Below, piece after piece: positions 11,310-22,990 of a stretch of 64,000 nt of DNA. Below the pieces are notes generated by a model. That model was not told where the DNA came from. It saw only the letters and a list, made by a program, of their open reading frames with translations, and searched no databases. The stretch is from Atherinomorus stipes (taxonomy: Eukaryota; Chordata; Actinopteri; Atheriniformes; Atherinidae). The translations under genes and the position numbers were made by a program. Location: positions 620,001 through 684,000 of the forward strand of contig JALJCO010003469.1 in the NCBI GenBank assembly GCA_023101725.1, written 5' to 3'. Every line of letters starts with the position of its first letter. Position 1 is the stretch's first letter.

Positions 11310-12683
11310 AAGAATTGGAATTAGTATCAGACAGAGGAGAATGGAATCAAACATCTTGTTCGTCTCTAACGATCATGTTTCTCTGCAGATGCTGTTCCTT
11401 CACTTGCAGTGCAGGAAGGCCTCCTCATGATGTGCCTTCAATTGTTGGTACCATCTTACACGCTCGTATCATTAGTATGTGCTGGTGTTTACTCTGCGTG
11501 CACAGTCGGTTTTCACATGTTCAGAATCTGAAACTAAACAATCACCACGTAAAGGAGAGTGACAAAAGAAAAGGTCAAAATTTGTTGAAAGATGTGAGAG
11601 AGGCTGTGAACAGTGAGTCCACAAGCTCATAAATCATGCTCTTTACTTTCCACAAGCTGCTTCTGCATTTTGGAAGTTTTTATTGGATGCAGAGTAAATG
11701 TATTCATCTGAATTTGGATTAATCATATTTTAAGACCAGGTGAGATCCATAAGATGAGTTTTTATGTAAACCTTACAACTGAAGAGGGCTCATAATACAT
11801 GTATGTACAGAACATTTTCATATGTTTGCGTGTGTGTATTGTGTGAGAATAGACATGACTTAGTGTTGCATTGTATAGCACTGTATACATGTGCATGTGG
11901 AATCAAGCCTGAAATGAAAATTTCATACAGAAGAAGGATCCTTCCATTGTCAGTACTCAGAAAGCAAAAAGAAAAGGTGCAATGGTGAGGAAGTGGGAGT
12001 GTGTAGGACCTAAGCCTAAATATGTACTCCTGTAGAGGGTTAGAAAAAACACTGCAAGAGACAGACAAATAAACAAGTTGAGGACAGCTTGACAAGACTG
12101 ATAATTAAAGGAAAAAAAGAGAGAGAGGGAGACAGACAGGGTGGGAATCACAGAGAGACGTGGTCTGAAAGAGGTGGAATGAAATCTTGAAGGATTCAAG
12201 AGGCAGGAGACAGACAGGATGCAGGGGTGAGGAGGGGGAGGAAGGGAGAGAGGGATGGATGAGAAGATGAAAGATTAAGTAGCATGGAGGAATGTTAAGT
12301 GTAGCTTAAGCGTGTGTACAGAGAGAGGGATTTATGGCCAGTTCATGCTTCAGGCTAAATAGCTTCAGAATTATTAAACAACTTCAATTAAAGTAATATA
12401 AGAGAGTGTGGGTGGGTGTGGGGGCCTCACACACCCCCATCAACTCTGATTTATGAATACTTTCTTTTCTTCTTCTCTCCCTCCTTCAGTATGTTGATCC
12501 TAACATCAGACTTTTGCAGTTTTAACTTGAGACAAAAATCTGTCAGGAGGCATCAAACCTTCAAACATGAGACTGCTGGTTTAAATCATCACAAGCTTTC
12601 CTCCCCTTCATTTATATTCTGTTTACATGACCTGTATTTCTACTTTATGTTGAAGTAGAAATACACAGTTGGTCATAGTTAGT
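11310..12683. other. Non-coding DNA with purine-rich stretch
   Basis: Nothing coding was recognised. About 12105-12262 is strongly GA-rich on the plus strand. The region ends at the TTAA target of the next element. Confidence 0.5.
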
Positions 12684-12687
12684 TTAA

Positions 12688-13313
12688 AGGAAAACTTTCT
12701 TTTTTTTTCAACCTGAACCTTATTTCTAGGAATTTATACACGCATTTACTCACCTGTAAAATTCTGTATTACTTTGACTCCTTTGGATGATATTTGGATT
12801 AGTTACGATCCATATATCCATATAATCGAAGTGAAGGGAGCAGAATGAATGGGCCTCTCTAAGGCATTATCTGCAGCAAGACTCCTTAATTTCACCAGTG
12901 CTTTAAGACGAATGAAAAAAACGAACTAACAAGTATTGTCCTGTGAGTTCAGATTTCGCTTTCCGTTAGTTATTGGGGGTGTTCCCCACACTCTACTGGC
13001 TGCGTGCGCCACTGCAACACAGCTGAGAGAACAGCTAGCTAGCCAGACAACAACAAACAGCAATCTGTGAAATTCTGAACTCACAGGTCAAAAGTACTTG
13101 TTCGTTCATTCATTCATCGTAAAGTTTTGCTACAGATAATGCCTTATAGAGAGGCCCAGTCATTCTGCCCCCTTTGCTCCCATTATAAGGATATACGCAG
13201 ATCGTGACTTAATGTAAATATTGTCTGAAGGATACAGAAATGTTAACAGAGCAAATGTACTTATAAATTCCTAGAAATAAGGTCCAGGTTGAAAAAAAAA
13301 AAAAAATTTATCT
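12688..13313. mobile_element. Long fold-back MITE with TTAA target duplication, copy 1
   Basis: TTAA flanks are at 12684-12687 and 13314-13317. The two arms of roughly 280 bases are imperfect reverse complements. Both contain TCAACCTGRACCTTATTTC and the GCCTCTCTAWAAGGC-type motif. TTAA targets are used by piggyBac and Kolobok elements, and the AGGA start fits the latter better. No coding capacity. Confidence 0.85.
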
Positions 13314-13394
13314 TTAAAGGGGAGTTTTTACAGAATAAGCCGTCGGATCTGAACAGTTCATCTGACCAACGCATTGGCTGATTGCCTGTTTTGG

Positions 13395-14660
13395 AGGACA
13401 ACTTTTCTTTTTTTTCAGCATGGACATTATTTAAGTTTATATGTGCACCTACTCACTGTTAAAATTTCTGTATCACTTTGACTCCTTCAGAAGATACTAC
13501 GTTGAGTTGCACTTCAGCTTACATCTATATGATGGGAGAGACAGGGCAGCCTCTCTATAAGGCAATATCTGCAGCACAACTCCTTCATTTCACCAATACT
13601 TAAAATAGAATGAATAAACAAACGAGTACTATTGTCCTGTGAGTCCAGATTTAGACTTCAGTTAGTTATCAGGGTGTTCTACACATTTTTCGGGGTTGTG
13701 AGTCTACAATGCTCGCTTCTGTAGTACAGCCAAGGCCGTAACTAGCTATGAGGTACCCGAGGTAAATACCTCGATTAATATTTCCTGGGATTTTTTTTAT
13801 TATCAATAGATCCTTGGAAGGTGAAGAAAAGATACACAATACAATAAAACAACAAAATTAAACTTTATGGTGTCACATGCTTATATTACAAGACAACGCA
13901 ATGCACTCACACACACTCTTCACCACTAACTCCTGTCTTCATTTGCAATGGAACATAGCCTTCCTTTCTGTGTTCATATATTTGTACAAACCTATATGCT
14001 CAAATGTGACTGGCAGCATCGCCTCCTTAGTGGCCAGTCACAACAAAGTACTGTAATCTCCTAAAAAACTGGGAGCTGGCTCCTCCGATTCACTATGAAG
14101 CATTGGCTCTCAGAGCCGGCTCTTCTGAGCTAGGCTATAGCATGTGAGTGTCAAATGTTCATAAAAATTCAGTCAACATTATATGATTGTGTATTTGTGT
14201 AATTGCACAGTTTAAAACACTATTTATTTCATTTTTTGTGCATACTCAATTTTTTTTTTTTTGCTCATGCATTGCGCGCTCACATGGTTTTGTACCTCAC
14301 TAGTTTCATAACCCTGGTTACGGCCCTGAGTACAGCTACAGAAGCGTTACAGCTGAGAAGAGCAGCTAGCAACAACAACAAAAAACACAATTCACAATAC
14401 TCTGAACTCACAGGAAAATAGTACTCAATCGTTCGTTCATTCTACTTAAAGTATTGATTAAATGAAGGAGTTTTGCTGTAGATAATGCCTTATAGAGACG
14501 CTGTCCCGTCTTTCCCATTATATAGATGTATGCGAAGGGTGACTCAATGTAATATCTTCCAAAGGAGTCAAGGTGATACAGAAATTTTACCGGTGAGTAA
14601 ATACACAAACAGACTCCTAGAAATAAGGTCCAGGTTGAAAAAAAAAAAAAAAGCTGTCCT
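13395..14660. mobile_element. Long fold-back MITE, copy 2, split by a hAT insertion
   Basis: The left arm starts AGGACAACTTTTC at 13395 and the right arm ends GCTGTCCT at 14660, followed by TTAA (14661-14664). The left TTAA has decayed to TTGG. Arm sequence matches copy 1, including TCAACCTGGACCTTATTTC on the right arm. The centre is interrupted by a hAT element at 13731-14328. Confidence 0.85.
13731..14328. mobile_element. Non-autonomous hAT element with exact 8-bp duplication
   Basis: Ends are CAAGGCCGTAAC and GTTACGGCCCTG, a typical short hAT inverted repeat. AGTACAGC is duplicated exactly at 13723-13730 and 14329-14336. The 598-base interior has no transposase. Because it lies inside the fold-back element, it is the younger of the two. 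Confidence 0.92.
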
Positions 14661-14664
14661 TTAA

Positions 14665-16600
14665 ATGGAGTAAAAACGCATAATGGTGCAGACCCTGTTT
14701 TCTGCCTGGACATGGATTTGATTGGACAGAGACAGGTCTCTGTCATTCTGCATCACATGCATTTCTCACCCTACCTTTAAAGATTGGTGAGATGGATGTA
14801 ATCATAATGACATCAGCATAATTCTTTCGATCATAATTAAAATGAAGATCAATGTTATAAATTGGCTGATTAAAGCCAGAGAAGATTACTATAGTTCAGA
14901 TTTACAGAAAGTATTTATTGAACTTCCATGTTTATGAACAGATCCTCCTGTTTGCATTTTTTCCTCTTTACCTACTTCCAGATGAAATGGCAACCCAAAA
15001 GAAAATCCCCACCACGGAGGAGCTGGAGATGATTTTAGAGACAGTGTGACAGAGATATGTAGATTAAATGATATCAAATCAACACTAAGGTTAATCTGGA
15101 ATCTATGCTTCAACCAGCCAATATCTGGCCTTCACCTTCCTCATCCTTCCTCATTTCTGTGAAGGGTTTTTCTCTCTCTGGAACAGATTTGATTTCACAT
15201 TAGCAGATTCCTTGGGACAAGTCAGGGGTGATGAACCTGTGCAGAACCTGTCTCCCAGCAGACTTCCACCCTGTGGCCTTTTTTAACTAGCCAGACATCT
15301 GTAATCTTAGTTCTAAAAATGTCATGAGTGTAATGCATACTCCCCGAGGACATTTAAAAAGCCATGTTTTCAGACCGTGGGATTTGTACCATGTCACCAC
15401 AAACACCTGGCTCAGATGTCAGTCAAGATGGCTCCCCATTTCATGCAAGTTAGAACAAATCATCCCCCTTCACTGCTTTATTTGTATGTTTTTAAAATGC
15501 ACAGGCTGCTTCCCTGCCTTCTATGTATTATATAAATCCTCCTCCTCATTAAACATTTTAAAACGATCATTTGTGGTCAGAGGTTACAGACATGGCTTAA
15601 AGCAAGCATGTCTACACATGTTTAATTGGTGTGAAGTCATAAACCCAAATGTATTTAAGAAGAATTGAGTCATGCTGAAGAGCTAAGCGAATGTGAAAGA
15701 CAAGTGCTCCTTCATGTATTTTATGAGTGACCCTCGACTTTAGCCTGTGAGCCTACTTTGTACCAACTCAATATGTGATGGAGCATGTTCCAGACTTCCT
15801 GTTTGACTGTTAATCGGCAGTAATGGCATCTGCCAATTGCTTGTCCAATCTGGGGACACTTTTCAGTCCAGGGTTTGAACAATGTTGACTGGCGGATCAA
15901 AGCAGTTCTGGAGAAATGCCACCAAGACTAATTGGTATCGTCAGTATCTAAGTCCCAGCTGGGATCAAACGGTGCTGACGGGAGAGGCCCGATAACCAAG
16001 ATAAAGCAGCTAAATACAGGGCTGGAGCATAAAACCCAATGATATGGTATTTAGAGATTTAATTTCTTCATATTGGCATGAATAATAGCATGAAAAGATG
16101 GTATGGACTAATCTATGGCTGATAATTTGTGATTTATATCTGGGGGAATATTACTGCCACAGCTAATTACTGTGAAGCAGAGTGACTGACAGGAACACGG
16201 ACAAGACATTTGCATGACTTCCACTCAGACTTCAGGCCCAGTTCACATTAAACTGAGACTTTTCACTACTACGTTGCTTGTGTTTCTATAAAGATGCTCT
16301 ACAGCTGCATGCAGCATGTTATCAGGCGGTTACTGTATGTGGCACCTGTGCTGCTCTGAAACCAGATTAGAGAAATTTGACTGAGTCTTCCTCTTCATTC
16401 CCACCATCTTTTGTTGCACATGTAGCGGATGGTACTCTTCTTCATTGTGCTGTAACAAATCCCTCATGGAAGATCTTTGTTTGCTTCTCTTTGCCATTTA
16501 TTTCGGCATCTCATGTCCAAAAAAAACAAAACAAACATCTCAGCTAGAAACAAAAAGGCAATGATAGCTTAGCTAGCTACCCTTACCAAAAAGTGTGCAA
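14665..16600. other. Non-coding DNA
   Basis: No gene, RNA or clear repeat recognised. Frames at 14889-15113 minus and 15324-15668 plus show no family features. Confidence 0.5.
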
Positions 16601-16694
16601 GTATGCTTTAAGTATACTAATTTCAAACTTTAAATAAGACAGTATACTTTCAGTTTACTATTTATGTACTTATAAGAAATATACTTAAAGTTTA
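16600..16694. repeat. AAGTATACTT-rich short repeat
   Basis: Several copies of AGTATACTT/AAGTATACT-like motifs occur (AAGTATACTAATTT, CAGTATACTTTCAG, AATATACTTAAAG). It is probably a decayed palindromic MITE that truncates the left side of the TTAA-family repeat at 16695. Confidence 0.4.
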
Positions 16695-16917
16695 AAACAC
16701 TGTAAGCGATAGTTATGGATTCTTCTGCTGTCAGCAAACGATCCAGATCAACTGAAAGACACTAAAAAGTGTAACTACGAAGAAAAAGGTTAGCAAACAA
16801 CATTATAGCTTCAGTTTGTGCACTCTCCCCGTGACGGCTTGGCTCGTGGCTGCAGTTACCTGAAGCGCCAGTTGCGGCAGTCACGATTTTCGTTTCTTAA
16901 TCTTGCCTCTAGTTCCT
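16695..16917 (+). mobile_element. Right part of a TTAA-family element (partial copy)
   Basis: This segment is nearly identical to the right half of the complete element at 34891-35349 (shared landmarks: ACTGTAAGCGATAGTTATGG, GTGACGGCTTGGCTCGTGG). It ends at TTCCT followed by TTAA at 16918-16921. The left half is missing. Confidence 0.8.
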
Positions 16918-16939
16918 TTAATGTACATAAAATAAAATA

Positions 16940-17060
16940 GTCTAAAGTGACTTTCAAGGCTCTTTCTCACTCTGGTGAGGACCAAAGAAGTGAACTCTGG
17001 TCTACATGAAAACTGGGGGTCTCCTGGTTCAGTTCTCTTCCAGTGTGAAAGCAAATAGGG
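16940..17060. repeat. Dispersed repeat fragment related to 22025-22100
   Basis: ACCAAAGAAGTGAACTCTGG and CCTGGTTCAGTTC correspond to ACCAAAGAAGCGGATTCTGG and CTTGGTTCACTTG near 22030-22090. It is probably a fragment of one non-autonomous DNA transposon family. Confidence 0.5.
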
Positions 17061-17111
17061 CATCCAGTAAGGCAAAGAGAGGAAAACTCAAATCTTAGCA
17101 AGTACATTTTT

Positions 17112-17315
17112 CTCATTTCTAGTCAAAATATCTCATCACACTCAAAATAAGACAAGATTACTTAAAGAGAAACATTTCAGCAAGATATAAGATCTTTTAA
17201 GGCAATGTAGGCTATCTGATTTAAAGAAATCTTTTGAAGAAAATTTTGCTTTCAGAATTTGGCAGAATTTTGTCTTATTTTGAGTGTGATGAGATATTTT
17301 GACTAGAAATTTGAG
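17112..17315. mobile_element. Palindromic MITE (CTAGTCAAAATATCTCATC ends)
   Basis: The left arm has CTAGTCAAAATATCTCATCA then CACTCAAAATAAGACA. The right arm carries the exact reverse complement, about 59 bases on each side. It belongs to a common fish MITE type and has no coding content. Confidence 0.8.
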
Positions 17316-17696
17316 TTTTTGCAGACAAGTGACCTAGATCAACATGGAGGATGTCTGGCTGCCTCTCCTGATGCTCATGAAGGACATATTCAGGTGAAAA
17401 CTGGATCAGGTTTAAACATCAAAGGATAACCAGAAACCAGACTGCAGAAATGTATTCTTTATCCTTCGTTTACTGGTGGTGAACGAGACGTTTTCATTCC
17501 TGGCCTATCAATGAGCTAGATTTTCCTCTTCTTTCATCTTTGTTGGTGGTTGTTTCAGGGAATATCACCCCCTAATGACTAGAATTTTTGTCAAGGCCAC
17601 TTAAGCCAGGGGTGTCCAGCTCCGGTCCTCGAGGGCCACAATGCTGCAGGTTTTCCATGTCTCCCTTCTCCAACACACACCCGACTCAAATACATA

Positions 17697-18871
17697 AGGT
17701 GTGTTTCATGTTGAAGTGTGCAGACTGCGAAGTGCGGATTCGTCGGCTGCATTCGTCACGGCAGCGCACCAAGTCCTGTCCCGTTTCATAAACGTCTGGA
17801 GGACCATCCGAATCCAGCCTCCAAACCCGCACTCCGTTTGGCCTGAAACGAAGGATACATCACATGTATCCTGTGTGGCCTCGCCTGTCCCAGAATTCAT
17901 TGCACGCAAGATTTAAAAAAAAAAAAAACTTCATTTACATAAGCAGAATGTACAAACTCTCATGAGTGGAGTAACATGGAGTTTTATACAATACTGTACG
18001 GTTACATCAAGAACAAACGGACTGAAAGGTTTAAACAATAAACCTACAAAAGGGTTTAAATACAATAAAGGAAAATAAGATATTCAGCGCACAATATACA
18101 ATAAATTATAGTTACAAAGCAATGTAAACACAAAGTTAATCGTCATGACTGGGCTTAAAGAAAGGGAAATATTCAAACGGGAGGAACAACTTTTTTTTTA
18201 ACAGATCTTTTTTACAATTCTACTTGACATTTTTCAAGTGATGAGAAATATTGTAAAAATCAATAAAACAGGCAAAGTTAGGTATTTAGTTTCATGCTGC
18301 AGAAGATGGAGGGAAGCTGCAGAGCTACGAGTGTAATATTTGGTTATATTCGTGGATTTTAGGTGTTAAATGAAGTGTTTACTGGTAAGAGACAACAGAT
18401 AATCTCTGTGGAAAATTTAAAAATACGCGAGCAAGCATAAAAAAGGACAAAGAAAGAAAGAAAGAAAGAAAGAGAAGTTTTTTACCTCAGAAAATCCACT
18501 TTTTAAAAATATTATTCATGGGTTAACAAAGGGTTAGTGGGGTGTCCACGTTCAGGTAACGACAGATAAATGAAAAGGAATAAAATGTATTCCATACTAG
18601 TTCTTTCTCTTTTTTTTTTATCAACGTAGCTGAAGGAATAAGCGGAAAGAAAGCCGTAACTGGACTGAACTTGCCTAGTAACTGTGGAGTCCACAGTTAC
18701 TAGGCAATGAGAGTGGAGCACTATGGGTAATTCTCGTTTGCTAGGATGTCCCATTTCAGCAGCCTACCGTTTCAGGAGGCTGCTTCAGAGTGTGTGGACT
18801 ACATAGCACACTCCGTGGCCTACGTAGTCTGCGCACTTTGCAGTCTACACACTTCAACGTGAGACACACCT
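17697..18871. mobile_element. 1.2-kb inverted-repeat DNA element inside the hAT MITE
   Basis: Left end AGGTGTGTTTCATGTTGAAG and right end CTTCAACGTGAGACACACCT are inverted repeats that continue into GTGTGCAGACTGCGAAGTGCG and its partner. ATA lies on both sides (17694-17696, 18872-18874), a possible 3-bp duplication. The interior holds a GAAA microsatellite (18449-18472) and a 37-base perfect palindrome (18671-18707). No transposase. Confidence 0.7.
18671..18707. repeat. 37-base perfect palindrome
   Basis: Arms 18671-18688 and 18690-18707 are exact 18-base reverse complements around a single G. It could extrude as a cruciform or form a very tight hairpin in RNA. Confidence 0.95.
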
Positions 18872-18973
18872 ATAGGCTTTTGGATTCATTTAATTTGAGT
18901 CTGTTGCAAGGAGGCATTGGAAAATCGTCATGACAGCGGCCCTTGAGGACCGACTTTGGACACCACTGACCTA

Positions 18974-20237
18974 AACCAAGCTCAAGACACTACCAAGAGA
19001 GTATCAAGACTAAGTCAGGACCAAGACTAGTTCAGCTCGAGACCGAGACCAAGACCTAAAAAAAAAGATAAAAGAAGTTTTTTTGTATTTTACATGAACC
19101 TAAGCACCACACTGCGTTACACTGCTTGGTATAATTATGAGATTCTATTACTGCTAGTACTTGACTGGGACTTGAAGGGGGCATATGATATTGAAAAAAA
19201 TATGGATATAATGTGCTCGCCTGGAATGCAGGTTACAAATCCCTTCGAGACTGCTCGGCCAGTCCGAGACATTGCGAGGCCGAGAGACCCGCGACCAAAA
19301 ACAACCGAAGCTGTGACCAGACCAACACCATGAAAAAGTGGTCTAGAGAAATACAAGTCTACTAGTGACATCTGTAAAGCCCAGCGTGGTACTGAGAGCC
19401 TATTTAAAATGAAACCCCCGGACTACCCCAGTGTGAGTGCTCAGTATTCCTCCCCACACCAAAGAGTTGGAGTTAAAGGTATTAAAGTCTTTCTGATCAG
19501 CACCTTGTTTAAAAGAAATCCCTTTGACTTGATCCTTCCTGTTATTAATAGTGACCTCAGTCATAGTTCATGTCTTCATAGCTGTGTTTTGCACATGAGT
19601 ACGTCTCCATTGTGCTGCAGCCTCACCCTGTTCTGCGTCTATTCTTTATTTCAAGTTTACCTCTGACATTGAGACATGCCATATAATTACTGCAAGCATC
19701 AATACAAAGCTCTTCAAACAGTCTAAATCTCACCTTAACATGCCTTTGGCCAACATACACATTCTCCTGAATGCCTTTGCCACAGTGTACACATGAAGCA
19801 GTCTTTATATAAATCCATCATCTGGAGCGACCAGGGACCCGGACGTTTCCTTTGTTCAAAGTCTCCCCAGAGGAAATGACATCACCAGATCTCTTTGTTT
19901 CAGCAACCTCTGGTTCACTCATCCTACATGTCCAACTTAGAATTTATAAGTTTACATATGAAAAAGAAAAGAAAAAGAAAAAACGTTTTTCAAAAAGTCC
20001 CTCCCACTGTTACTGAGTAATTTATTATCCCCACTAAACATTTGAACTGGTACTGCAGCGAAGGAATGGCGTCAGAGCAGACTCTCTGGTTGTATATTGA
20101 ATGAGAACATGCCTGAAAGATACAGATTTCATCTCAGTAACAGGCACACCGGGGGTTGTAACTAATTGCGAGAAATTTAAAAAAAAAAAAAAAAGATTAA
20201 AAAGAGGAAAGAAATGCAGTAAAACAAAATTCATGAC
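18974..20237. other. Non-coding DNA with GACCAAGAC-type repeats
   Basis: At 18974-19055 and again near 19245-19320 there are degenerate runs of AAGAC, GAGACCGAGACCAAGACC and similar motifs, a known style of fish dispersed repeat. The rest, to 20237, shows A-rich patches (19962-19984, 20169-20190) and nothing coding. Confidence 0.45.
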
Positions 20238-20345
20238 TAGGGATGGCTCCCGAATTCGGTACTTTTATTGGTACCAGCCGAACTCCATTGGTACCACCAA
20301 GTACTGATTCACGCAAAATTAAATGGTACCATGTTTCGGTATCTA
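20238..20345 (+). mobile_element. hAT-like end fragment (TAGGGATGGCTCCCGA)
   Basis: TAGGGATGGCTCCCGAATTC followed by repeated GGTACC/GGTAC motifs resembles the left end of a hAT non-autonomous element. No matching right end was found nearby. Confidence 0.5.
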
Positions 20346-20349
20346 AATT

Positions 20350-21706
20350 TACTGTGAGGGAGTGGAAGAGTTGGAGATTTCTATGGCGGACATGAACGTC
20401 GCATTGCACACATGACAGTCGCTGCAGCCCGCGGGTTCAGTCAGATGCAGCAAAGGTCTGAACCAACAGACTCGAAGTTGTCTCACAATAAAACATGTTT
20501 GTCCACATGTCCAAAACACACTGGTGTCACAATCCATTGCTAAAAATGTAACACCCCCACCCCCAACCCCACCCCACCACCCGCACATACTCATTTCCAC
20601 AGAAGTACAGCTGCTTTTTTTCCCCCCTTTGTGATATTCAAGCCTGTGGTAATGTTTTGATGGAAAGCCTCAAAGTAAATCTTATTCCTTGCTGTTATTA
20701 AGAGACCATGAACACAGCAGCAATGGGAGGAATGTGTCATTGTGAAACATCTTCACATCTTTATAAAGCTCAGCTCTCCATGCAGATTTAACCCACTCTG
20801 AGGTTAGAAACTACTGATGATGAAGGAAGATTTCCCAATTTTATCTAATTTTCAATGCAAGATTATTCATCTGAGTATTCTGTTGATTCTTTCGACAATA
20901 ACAACAAAAATGCAGTTATATGTTAAATCTGTGTAGTCATTAGTTTCAACCCATCAGGTGAATCCAGTCACATATTCTCATACTTCAATGCACAAAAACA
21001 ATTAGATAAACGTGTATATTTAACTCTATGGTAAAAGTAACTAAAGTAGTTTTACTTCTTACACTTAAAGAAGCATTTTAAGAGCAGAAACAGCCAGGAA
21101 ACTGTGGAGCATTAACCTGATGAACAGAAAAAGAAACACCCAGCATGAAGACAAATAAAAGCACTCTCTCTAGGTGGTCTTATGTTGTACTCCTATGCCT
21201 TGTGACTGTCCTTTAGCGCCTCTCCCCATAAAGATTCTTGGACTCATTCATGTGATAACTCCAGAATGATGTTTGCACCATTTTCTTTTGGCTTTTTGAA
21301 TCTGGAATGATCAGATTTCAGTTTCCCCCTTCACCAGAAAATGGCTGGCACAGATGATCGGATGTATAAACTAGTCCTGAGGCCATAGCATGTTCATTTC
21401 ATGTTGTTTCCATGTGCAAACATTTGGTCAGAATCACAAACCATAAAGAAATGACTGTTTTAGCTTACTGTTTTTAGTGTTTTATCTGCTTGTACAGTGT
21501 CTTGGGTGCTTTGGGAAGGCACTTTTAAATAAAATATGTTATTATCATTATGACAATAAAATATGTTGTGCATATCCAATTCTGCGTCTGAAACTTCAAG
21601 CTACCTTCATGTTTATAAATGACCAAGAGACAGAAAATGAGCAGACATTTAAAACATTCAAAAATAAATAATACATCATATGAGGCAAAAACCTGTTTTT
21701 GGCATT
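20350..21706. other. Non-coding DNA
   Basis: No gene recognised. It contains a CCCCAC-rich patch at about 20553-20585. Frames such as 20349-20600 minus and 21477-21671 plus show no family signature. Confidence 0.5.
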
Positions 21707-21790
21707 CTAACAAAGAGAATATTTGGTCTGAGCAGCTTTATATTTCATCCCAGTCTGAACCCTCTGTTGCAGTCCAGGTTCTGTGAAGGA
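21707..21790 (-). pseudogene. Short Tc1-like transposase relic
   Basis: On the minus strand the sequence gives a piece like RVQTGMKYKAAQT, matching the larger relic at 27515-27870 (shared plus-strand text CTGAGCAGCTTTAT, TTCATCCCAGTCTGAA). This is the extreme C-terminus of a Tc1-family transposase. Confidence 0.5.
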
Positions 21791-21939
21791 TTCATCCCTC
21801 CATCAGACCGGTTTCTTGTGTCATGTGACATACTTCAGCCTTTAGCCGTTTCCCCTCCTGGGTACTGGACGGCCATGTTCCCATGGAGAGATGGATCAGA
21901 TGAAGGTCCAGATGCATTTGCTCAGGTTTTTAGTCCTTT

Positions 21940-22990
21940 GTGGGTGCGGTCACACTCTGGCAGTTTGGTCCACATCCACGGATAGTCCGCTTCGTTTGGT
22001 GCAGTCTGAACACCAACTGTACTCTGGTACACACCAAAGAAGCGGATTCTGGTCCATCTTAAAGCTGGGAGTCTTGGTTCACTTGCAAACGTGCTATCCG
22101 ACTATCCAGCGCATAGACACCCAACGCACCGAATGGAAGTGATGTGTGTCGACTGTAATGAAGCAGAAGAAGAAGTAGAAGGAAGTGGGGTAGATCAGCC
22201 TTTCTCAAACTTTTTTCAGTCAGAGCACCTTTCAAAAGTCACCCCAGTGTAACAATCATGTCCGGTTCTTATGGGGCTTATCTTTTTAAAAACGATCCAT
22301 GATGCTGTTGCTTGTTCCTTGCTCTTTATGAAATCAAATGTATTTTCATGGTTAAATATAGCTATAAAACAATGTGCTGCACAGTCAGACTGACCCCAGT
22401 GGGGACGTCATGCCACATTATTGACAATGGGTACATGAGACAGATTGTTATGGTTAATTTTATATATTTATTCATCAAAAACGAATTTACAATTTTATCA
22501 ACCCATTCATAGGTAAGAAAAAAATAAACAAATATATTCATATATTCAAATACATTTATACATGAAATGTTAGATTTTTTTTAATTATTAAAATGTCAGA
22601 ATATGTATTTTTTTGGTGGCACCCCTGACGCTGTCAGGAGGCACCCCAGTGTGCCCCGGCACCCACTTTGAGAAAGGCTGGGGTAGATTATCGTTTGGGT
22701 CGGAGGACAGCCCGCGTTTGAGGAAGCCCAGGTCAAAACAACAACAAAAAACAACTGGAAAATGTGTAGACAGAGATGGAGTGGGCAAATAATAAGAAGC
22801 AGACAGATTTCCACTTTAATCAGAGTCCGTTTTTTCATCTTCTTCCTGGTTTTTCATCATTGATCAGTGGTTGTACTGTATTGGGGATTGTTGCCCCCTT
22901 AGCAGGCATTTGTTAAGCTATGGCGGTTTAACCAGGTGGTTTAGCCAATTTTGGTGACTGCAGTTTGAACGCAAACTGAAGCAAAGGAAG
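21940..22990. repeat. Non-autonomous DNA element remnant split by hAT insertion
   Basis: Sequence at 21940-22187 and 22689-22990 flanks the hAT copy at 22196-22680. The left part shares motifs with 16940-17060. Its outer ends (GGTGCGGTCACACT on the left, GTTTGAACGCAAACTG on the right) are not clear inverted repeats, so the limits are approximate. Confidence 0.4.
22196..22680. mobile_element. Non-autonomous hAT element with exact 8-bp duplication
   Basis: Ends CAGCCTTTCTCAAA and TTTGAGAAAGGCTG are perfect inverted repeats. GGGTAGAT is duplicated exactly at 22188-22195 and 22681-22688. The 485-base interior has no transposase. Confidence 0.93.

Larger units (their letters stand above)
17607..18968. 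mobile_element. hAT-type palindromic MITE split by another element
   Basis: It starts CAGGGGTGTCCAGC and ends GGACACCACTG, with CCTCGAGGGCC and GGCCCTTGAGGACC near the respective ends. Flanks acttaagc (17599-17606) and acctaaac (18969-18976) match at 6 of 8 bases, a decayed 8-bp hAT duplication. The centre is occupied by a second element at 17697-18871. Confidence 0.75.

Noticed and set aside
11803..12199. Frames of 61-101 codons on both strands
   Set aside because: They overlap each other and a GA-rich tract, with no recognisable motif or conserved start.
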